Shown here piece after piece: positions 58,136 to 64,000 of a stretch of DNA of 64,000 nucleotides. The DNA lies in contig OZ038379.1 in the NCBI GenBank assembly GCA_964036045.1, positions 184,862,642 through 184,926,641 of the forward strand, written 5' to 3'. The translations under genes were made by a program, and so were the position numbers. The notes below the pieces were generated by a model. The model was not told where the DNA came from, searched no databases, and worked only from the letters and a program-made list of their open reading frames with translations. The DNA is from Eutreptiella sp. 'Long Island Sound 2002'. Taxonomy: Eukaryota > Euglenozoa > Euglenophyceae > Eutreptiales > Eutreptiaceae. Numbering within the stretch: position 1 is the first letter of the stretch; each line of letters begins with the position of its first letter.

Positions 58136-58417
58136 AACAGTGGAAAGTTCAGCAATAGGTCCCCACCGACAGACCTAGGCCCTCAATCAGCAAGTATCAC
58201 GCGGCGGAGCCGCGGCAAACATTGTCCCATCTGTCCAGCGAAGCGCCACAGCTCTCCTTCGGATACGGCGCCGGAGGCGCCGCCACAGTTCTTCAGGATA
58301 GGTCAGGTCGCCCTCCCTACTCTCAGCAGGAACTGGGTTGAGCTGACAGGTACCTCCGAGTCGAAAATAAAACCACCCCCCGTGTCGACCACGATGATGA
58401 ACCCCCAGCGACCTGTC

Positions 58418-58480
58418 CGCCGGGTTTCGAACCCACGACCCATGACGTGGGAGACAAGCGTGTTTCCGATATGCTACTGT
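58418..58480 (-). ncRNA. tRNA-like remnant with A and B boxes
   Basis: On the minus strand TAGCATATCGG (58476-58466) approximates an A box and GGTTCGAAACC (58433-58423) is a perfect B box, about 33 bases apart. The order GTCTCCCACG...GGGTCGTGGG is common in tRNA-derived SINE heads. It sits downstream of the LINE-derived frame, in the same orientation. Confidence 0.45.
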
Positions 58481-58709
58481 CCGATGTGCTGTGTACCGGC
58501 CGCGGAAACCACCAGGTCTCTCCCCCCCCACCGGCCCCAGCGGTTGCTGCTGCGGTGTGCACTTAGTGCAGACCTTCAAGGCTCAAATGCCCGGTGGCGT
58601 GCCCGTCGACCTCGCCACCGACCGTGGCTTGGGAGCCACGCGTGTTTCTGGTATGCTCCTCCCCCGTTGTTACCCCGTGCTCCAGAGGCGCCACTGGCGC
58701 CCCTCCGTC

Positions 58710-60287
58710 TCAGGACTCGATCCCCCCCCGCCGCCTCTTCCTGCTCTCACTCACGTCCGTACTGAACCCATCACTGTCACTGTCCCACGTCCCCCGCAAC
58801 CGCGTGTCACTGACATCCGTACTGAATGACATGTCTTCCGAGCTGGACAGAAAGACGTCTTCGTCGTCCGACGTTGACGACGCGGTCGAACTGCCGCTTG
58901 ACGTCCCCCCAGAGTCCACCTCTGACCCCAGGTCCCGGTCGGACACTTCTGCCATGGGCTCCAGCCCCAATGCATCCCACTCCGTGACTCGGCGTCGTTT
59001 GGACAGGGGCAGCAGGTTATAGGGGTGCAGTTCCCGGCCCTGCCCCGCTAGTTCATCGGTTGCCTCATTACCGGCCACCCCGAGGTGCGATGGCACCCAG
59101 CGGACTTGTAACTTGTCCCCCGCCTCCCCGCGAAGCCAATCAATGTGCTCCCACAAGTCTCTGTGCCCCACCTCCCCTGACGACGTGCGCCACCCGTGCC
59201 TCTTCCACTTGTCCGTCCACACTGTGATAGCCTTAAAAATGTATTCGGAATCTGCCACCACCACCATCCGCTCCCCCGCCTCCTGATTGAGCATCGCATG
59301 TAGCACCCCTCGCAACTCCCCCCTGCTGATACTCTGTCGCTCATGAGCTGGCACGTGTGCCCGAAAATTACGATTACTGTTGTCCCCGAACCAAACCCCG
59401 TACCCTGCTTGCATCCAACCGCGGACGCGTTTCGCCGAGCCATCCGTATACACTACGACCCACCCCTCACCCGACATCCCCTCTAGCTCCGCCAACAAAG
59501 ATCGTTTGTGGCTACCCCACTTTTCCTCCTTTAACTTCAGCGGGTCTGGTCGCGCTGACGGCAGCTTGGCCGTCGTGGGGGCTTGGGGCGCCCTGTGGAA
59601 CATCGTCTTATGGTCCGCCCAGCTGTGGAGCTGTGCTATCAAATGGCGCAGATCGACTCGACTGCACGACATGTTGCGCTCCCCCCTCCAGATTTCCAAC
59701 ACACCCACCCAAACAGCTACAAACTCCTCCAACGAAACCTGCCGATGCTGATACTTTACCTCGCACCGCAGCTTCCACTGCGCACGCAGGCCTGCCCACA
59801 AAACGAGGCCCTGCGTTGTCTGCAGCGATAGCAGGGGTTCCTCCAGCAGAAGCCTGCTGGGCTCTACTGCCCCCCCCCCCCCCTGCGCCAGGCCAAACGC
59901 CTTTCTCACCGTATCAAACATAAATGCCGAGAAGTAGCATCGCTTCAGCGTGTGCGCGTGGTCCTCCACCCGCCCGCACTGTGGACACGGCTTACCCCCC
60001 AGCCGCTCCATGCGAGCACCAACTGGCAGCTTACGCCACAGAACCCTCCGTATAAAATCCAAATCCCATTTGGGGAGATGTAGGCACCCAAACACACGCC
60101 AAACTTCCTTAGGCTGACGGGCCTCGTGGCGCGTGCGCTGCTGCATGGCCAAAAGGGTCCGTCGCTTCGCCCACTGCAACGGCCAATTATCCACCGGGGG
60201 GGTCGCCGGGACCGCAAAATTGGGTTCGTACATCCCCACCACCCTCAAAGCCGACTCCTCATAGATGGCACGCCATGTGGGGGCCAC
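58710..60287 (-). CDS. LINE-derived C-terminal frame: zinc knuckle and RNase H
   Basis: 525 codons opening at GTG (first ATG is codon 19). Residues 64-100 are the post-RT region. A knuckle follows: C101, C104, H110/H112, C117 (CPQCG...HTLKRC). A canonical RNase H1 fold runs 275-420 with YTDGS (D282), RGEL (E324), VADSE (D346), VPSHLGVAGNE (H401) and D411. The C terminus (440-525) is acidic and Ser-rich, with repeated STDVSD/STDVSE. Upstream, coding-like sequence continues in the same frame past a single TAG (about 60334) to about 60482 (EGILGGSTLHELWSLGVWH), so the polyprotein tail is interrupted by one stop. No RT is present. Confidence 0.75.
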   Translation of the reverse strand: MAPTWRAIYEESALRVVGMYEPNFAVPATPPVDNWPLQWAKRRTLLAMQQRTRHEARQPKEVWRVFGCLHLPKWDLDFIRRVLWRKLPVGARMERLGGKPCPQCGRVEDHAHTLKRCYFSAFMFDTVRKAFGLAQGGGGAVEPSRLLLEEPLLSLQTTQGLVLWAGLRAQWKLRCEVKYQHRQVSLEEFVAVWVGVLEIWRGERNMSCSRVDLRHLIAQLHSWADHKTMFHRAPQAPTTAKLPSARPDPLKLKEEKWGSHKRSLLAELEGMSGEGWVVVYTDGSAKRVRGWMQAGYGVWFGDNSNRNFRAHVPAHERQSISRGELRGVLHAMLNQEAGERMVVVADSEYIFKAITVWTDKWKRHGWRTSSGEVGHRDLWEHIDWLRGEAGDKLQVRWVPSHLGVAGNEATDELAGQGRELHPYNLLPLSKRRRVTEWDALGLEPMAEVSDRDLGSEVDSGGTSSGSSTASSTSDDEDVFLSSSEDMSFSTDVSDTRLRGTWDSDSDGFSTDVSESRKRRRGGIES

Positions 60288-60482
60288 TGTGCCTAACAGC
60301 TGGGGTGGTATCTTGGACCCCGAGATGAGGTCACACTAGCGCAGCACCCCCCTCCGGTGCAGTGCCGGGCAATAGTAGGTCAACCAAACCTTATTACGAA
60401 AAAACACGCAGTGCCAAACGCCCAAGGACCACAATTCATGCAGGGTCGAACCACCGAGTATGCCTTCACTGTACCCTGCAAA
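60288..60482 (-). pseudogene. Upstream continuation of LINE-derived frame, TAG-interrupted
   Basis: The same frame as 58710-60287 reads SEGILGGSTLHELWS... and WLTYYCPALHRRGVLR, a TAG, then CDLISGSKIPPQLLGTVAP into the main frame. It begins just after an acceptor-like CTTTTTGCAG. Confidence 0.55.
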
Positions 60483-60601
60483 AAGGTAGGCTTGGGCAGA
60501 TAGGCTTGGCTGGCTAGCTGCAGATAGGGAAGAAACGCCTACTGTAGCTTACTGTAGCCTACTGTAGCTTGGACAAGGGCGTAGCTAGGACAAAGCGGGG
60601 G

Positions 60602-61313
60602 GGGTGTATACCCTGTGCTGTACTGACGCTGGGGTGGACACAGCTTGAGGCAATTTACCGACTAAGGGGAGGTAACAGGGCACAAGGGGTAAAGCACACC
60701 AGACACACAAATAGGACCGAAGAACCCCAAAAGCAGCAACTAGAGTACCCATCAAACCACCCACCAAACATGGCATGGGTCTGGTGAGCAGCACAGTACA
60801 CTGGCCACCGCAGGGAGTAGACCACACGCTGGTTATAGGACACCAGAGGGAGGGAGAAGAGAGAGTGTGCGTGACGCCCAGTACAACTGCCGCGATTGCG
60901 TGCAGAAGCAAAGAGCCATACCACCGCATCAGGATACCGTTGCTTGTACGTCAAGGCATCAAGGCGATGATAGCCATTCGGGACAACAATGACACCCACA
61001 GGGCCCAACGCATCCAAGGGCTCATAGTCGCTCAACGCCACAGGGGATATGACCCACAGCTTCCCGGAGCGAAGGCGAAACACGTGCATGGAGCGCGGCA
61101 AAGGGTACGGGAGGGACCCCTCTAGACCCCATAGCCCGTCGGCCTCCGAGAGGACCAGGTCCAGACCTTTGTGAGGCAGGACAGGCTGGGCGCCTTTGGG
61201 CTGCGAGGAGCGTGCCCCCATTGTGCAGAGCAGACTAAAAAAAAAACGGGCTTGGGCCTCACCTTCACCCTACCACCTGCCACACCTACCACGGCGTTCC
61301 GACTGATTCTTTT
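60602..61313. other. Spacer, no gene recognised
   Basis: Minus-strand frame 60655-61221 (188 codons) has no known domain; no other signal. Confidence 0.4.
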
Positions 61314-61535
61314 GTTTATTCCCCCTTTATTCCCCTTTTATTCCCCCTTTGTTCCCCCTGTATTTGCCGCTTCATTCCCCCTTTAATCCCCCTTTAATCC
61401 CCCTTCATTCCCCCTTGATTTCCCCTTGATCCCCCCTTTGTTCCGCCTTTATTCCCGCTTTATTGCCCCTTTACTCCCCTTTATTCCCCCTTTATTCGTC
61501 CTTTATTCCCCCTTTGTTCCCCCTTTATTCCCGAT
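61314..61535. repeat. TTTATTCCCCC minisatellite
   Basis: Degenerate 11-12-base units rich in TTTATTCCCCC, about twenty copies. Confidence 0.93.
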
Positions 61536-62089
61536 CAAATGGGCTCAACACACGGGGAGGTGCGACATGGGAGGGGCATATGGGCCCATGATGCTGCTCA
61601 TTTTGCTTCAGGCCACGAGGACCTGTTTTCTCGGAGAACGTGCCGCAAGCGAAGAATTGGCTTGCTCATGTGGTTGGCCACTTTGGGGGGTGGGGATACT
61701 GCGGCTTGTGCACACGAGACCAGGGTTTTGGGTGCAGAAGAAAATTCACCCTTTGGTCCCTCCTTGGTTCACCACCGTGGTCCTTCGGCCTCCAAGCAAG
61801 GAAGGATGGAAACTGAAAACTTCCATATCCCCTGGGACCATGGACCAAAGGCATGGCATGTAGAAGTGGGTACGTTTCGCAAATTAGGCTGTTTGGCATG
61901 GATACAACGTCGGAAAAGGCGGATGCAACAACTGTCTGCGAACTTGCAAGCGATGGTCGGCTGCCCGCATCATGACCAAACACGGCTACAGCAGCCCAAA
62001 AGGGAAATATTTTCAAGAAACTCTTGAAGAAGGCTGTAGACAGCGGCAATGTTGCCAAACACGTGATCCTCATGCCAGACAAAAGGTCT
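61536..62089. other. Spacer, no gene recognised
   Basis: Frames of up to 166 codons without known domains. Confidence 0.4.
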
Positions 62090-62335
62090 GAAAATTCGGC
62101 CCAAAACACCAACAAAAGACGGAATATCCTTTTCACCAGAAAGACTGAAAATTCGGTGCTTTTCAAAAGGATTGTGAATTTAATTCCACAACACCAAAAT
62201 GGCTGAAACCAGTCCTTTTCACCAAAAGGACTGAGAATTCAATTCCAAAACACCAAAAGGACTGAAAAGTCGGTCCTTTTCATCAAGAGAACTAAGACTA
62301 ACACCCGAAAAGAAGATTCGGTCCTTTTCACCAAA
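62090..62335. repeat. Imperfect repeats of an AAAAGGACTGAAAATTC motif
   Basis: Five to six degenerate units combine CCTTTTCACC and AAAAGGACTGA. 62211-62232 forms a 9-base stem (AGTCCTTTT/AAAAGGACT) with a four-base loop. Confidence 0.75.
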
Positions 62336-62701
62336 AATACGAGTGGTACTTTGTAATCTTGGCCAGTGGGTAGTATTCCTCAGAGACTACTGAAACGCAC
62401 TGTGCCTCCATGAACCAGATCACAACGGCAGCTTGAGCCCCATTCAGGGCAGTTGGTTCGAAGGGCGCAGTTGAACCAGTGATCTAATGTCATAACCCCC
62501 CCCCCCCCTAGGTAATGGGGGAATGTTTGCCCGGCGCGCTACTTTTCTATTAACTATCCCGACTTCAGCCCCAGATTTACCCTCTCATGGAGCAGCCCCC
62601 CAAGTAGACCACGTTGCACTGCACACCTTCCCTGCAAAGCACGTTGCATAATAAAGCAATATCTGTGAATTCAGCAACTCCAACTGTCATCTGTATTGTA
62701 C
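62336..62701. other. Spacer, no gene recognised
   Basis: Contains a 13-base C run near 62490. Nothing else recognised. Confidence 0.4.
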
Positions 62702-63148
62702 TTAACAAACAACATTGGTCCCACAAGTGTGGGTGTCAATACATTCAGTACAATAGTGCTCCTTACACTCATCACAAACTGCGACGGTGGAGCGCTTCTG
62801 GCAACACAACACACACACTTCTGCCCATCCTCTGCCTCATCTTGCGTGCCACAACCGAGCAAACGGCAGCTCAATGCGTGCCCTATACCACCCGTGCACG
62901 TCATTGTAACATTGTTGGCGGGCTGTCAAAGTGCCATTCTTTCTTCCAATGAATGGCACAATGACATGAATCCGGTCTTTATAAGCACCATCATGGCCCC
63001 CAACTTCGAAATCAAAGAAATCACCTCGGGTATGAGAAGGTCCATACCCATCCCAAATCAAAACATCTGCTGATGTCCCGGGGGCCAAGGGGCAAATCCA
63101 TATAATGTTGCCCAACATATCAACGGCAACAGTCCACCGGTGGGGCAC
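62702..63148 (-). pseudogene. Harbinger/IS5-type (DDE_4) transposase fragment
   Basis: The frame reads VAVDMLGNII...PGTSADVLIWD, then GGHDGAYKD, VIVPFIG, LTARQQCYNDVH and RARIELPFARLWHAR, the order of the C-terminal half of DDE_4 transposases with the second catalytic Asp and the Glu in place. It stops at a TGA (62837-62839), but the same frame continues to a TAA at 62702 with a Cys/His cluster, CVLCCQKRS...VCDECKEHYCTECIDTHTC. The N terminus and first Asp are missing; the opening codon is GTG after a TGA. It lies next to ends of the TAGCT-type TIR family, which such an enzyme could once have mobilised. Confidence 0.6.
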
Positions 63149-63189
63149 GGGTCACAAAAGATGCCCGGCGCGCACCCTGCGCGCTAACG

Positions 63190-63275
63190 TTCCCCCAATA
63201 GCTACGGAAAAGTCCCAAATTAATACGGTCCCACCGCCTATTGTAGCTTGGACAAGGCCGTAGCTTGCACGTACC
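63190..63275. repeat. TAGCT-type TIR family end
   Basis: CCCCCAATAGCTACGG followed by CAAATTAATACGGTCCC, CCGCCTATTGTAGCTTGG and ACAAGGCCGTAGCTTGC; a diverged copy of 57805-57885. Confidence 0.8.
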
Positions 63276-63280
63276 ACATA

Positions 63281-64000
63281 CTCCCCCCCCTTTGTAATAG
63301 CTACGCCAAAGTACGGAATTAATACGGTCCCTACGCCTACTGTAGCTTAGACAAGGGCAGCATGGGGTTCCAATGTGTAGTACAATGTTGTTATGAACAG
63401 AATGCACCATCACAGACATGACTGAGCCCCTCTTTCCCTGTACAAGCGCTCTACAAGCACCCAATCCTCCATTTTGGACCACAAAAACAGTGGTCCCAAA
63501 ATTTCCTCAAAACGGCGGTTCAACGCCCACCCCGTGCTTAGACAAGGCCGCGCATGCGCAAGGGGGGGGGGTACATCATGCGAAACAACTGCACATGCTC
63601 ACGACTTGAAGATGCCTTTGAAGATGCCTTTGCCCGAGGTTTAGGGGCCGGTTTGGGCTCGGGCAACTTCAAATTCTTGGGAATGAAATTGCCTTGCATG
63701 TGGTATCTTGTGAAGTACAACTTCCCAGCAAAGACATGGGCCATTCCCCACACACCTCGGGCAGCCTTAGCCCAAATAATGCATGGTGGGCTGGTGCAAG
63801 GAAGGGGGATATAGTACACAAATATCCCCCAAATCAGAGCTATGTGGGTTCAAGTGGGCAAACACTCACAACAAATATGTCCATGACCCTATGTAGCTGG
63901 CAAATTCGTCACCAAACCCATGTGTTATGCGGCTGCACTACATTTGTACCGAATTAAAATTAGGTACCAAATTAATACGGTCCCTACGCCTACTGTAGCT
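63281..64000. mobile_element. TAGCT-type TIR element, right end cut by window
   Basis: The left end is CCCCCCCTTTGTAATAGC (63281 on) with the usual subterminal block. 63815-64000 is the family's right part, ending at ACGCCTACTGTAGCT where the window stops. Inside, about 63478-63568 holds another end-like unit (GTGCTTAGACAAGG then a G run). No intact frame. Confidence 0.6.

Larger units (their letters stand above)
57803..60601. mobile_element. TIR-bounded element enclosing a LINE-derived frame
   Basis: TTGTCCTAGCTACGC at 57810-57824 and its exact reverse complement GCGTAGCTAGGACAA at 60579-60593 lie just inside a C run (left) and a G run (right). TGTA lies outside both runs. Subterminal blocks containing GTCCCTACGCC and CTGTAGCTTGGACAAGGG recur near the left end, at 58087-58130 and (partly) at the right end. 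Either one 2.8-kb element carries the frame at 58710-60482, or a shorter element (57803-58135) is followed by an unrelated end. Confidence 0.5.

Overview
The window is nuclear DNA of a eukaryote, probably a single-celled alga or other protist. It has GT-AG introns, a six-pass CDF zinc transporter, an F-box/leucine-rich-repeat gene, a DIRS/PAT-type tyrosine-recombinase retrotransposon, LINE remnants, a Harbinger/IS5-type transposase fragment and tRNA-like (pol III box) remnants. Gene density is low. Most of the sequence is repeats, G/C homopolymer runs, pentanucleotide microsatellites and anonymous dispersed families. I could not fix the species from sequence alone; PAT-like elements are known from green algae among other groups, which is only a weak hint.

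Layout. 1-5480 is one copy of a long, almost identical duplication; the second copy is 24562-29904, and the first runs off the left edge. 6229-7404 (minus) is the intact zinc transporter, with two palindromic motifs upstream. 8096-10045 is a compound satellite block: CACAN pentanucleotide arrays plus a 19-bp minisatellite. 10053-13062 holds two copies of a LINE 3' end, the second attached to a 2.1-kb open frame with RNase H and a zinc knuckle; both end in CACAN tails. 16095-16581 (minus) is a RanBP2-type zinc-finger gene with a one-base frame break. 17529-22277 is an apparently complete PAT-like element (minus) with split direct repeats A1-ORFs-B1-A2-B2 and intact gag, recombinase and RT/RNase H frames. 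22278-24561 and 29905-32600 are dispersed repeats. 32618-32973 is a short TIR element. 36577-42845 (minus) is a four-exon F-box/LRR gene whose three introns carry large satellites. 42.9-49.5 kb is anonymous, less GC-rich DNA with small transposon and tRNA-like remnants. 49.6-57.7 kb is GC-rich, with many tandem repeats and one orphan exon. 57.8-64 kb is dominated by a TIR family built on GGACAAGG/TAGCT motifs, one copy of which encloses a LINE-derived zinc-knuckle/RNase H frame, and by a Harbinger/IS5-like transposase fragment.

How it fits together. Only the zinc transporter and the F-box/LRR gene look like ordinary cellular genes; the zinc-finger gene and the orphan exon at 55 kb may be remnants. 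The rest records element activity: a recent PAT insertion, 5'-truncated LINE copies that may have seeded CACAN arrays, a TIR family with perfect terminal repeats, and a recent segmental duplication (or an assembly of two haplotypes).
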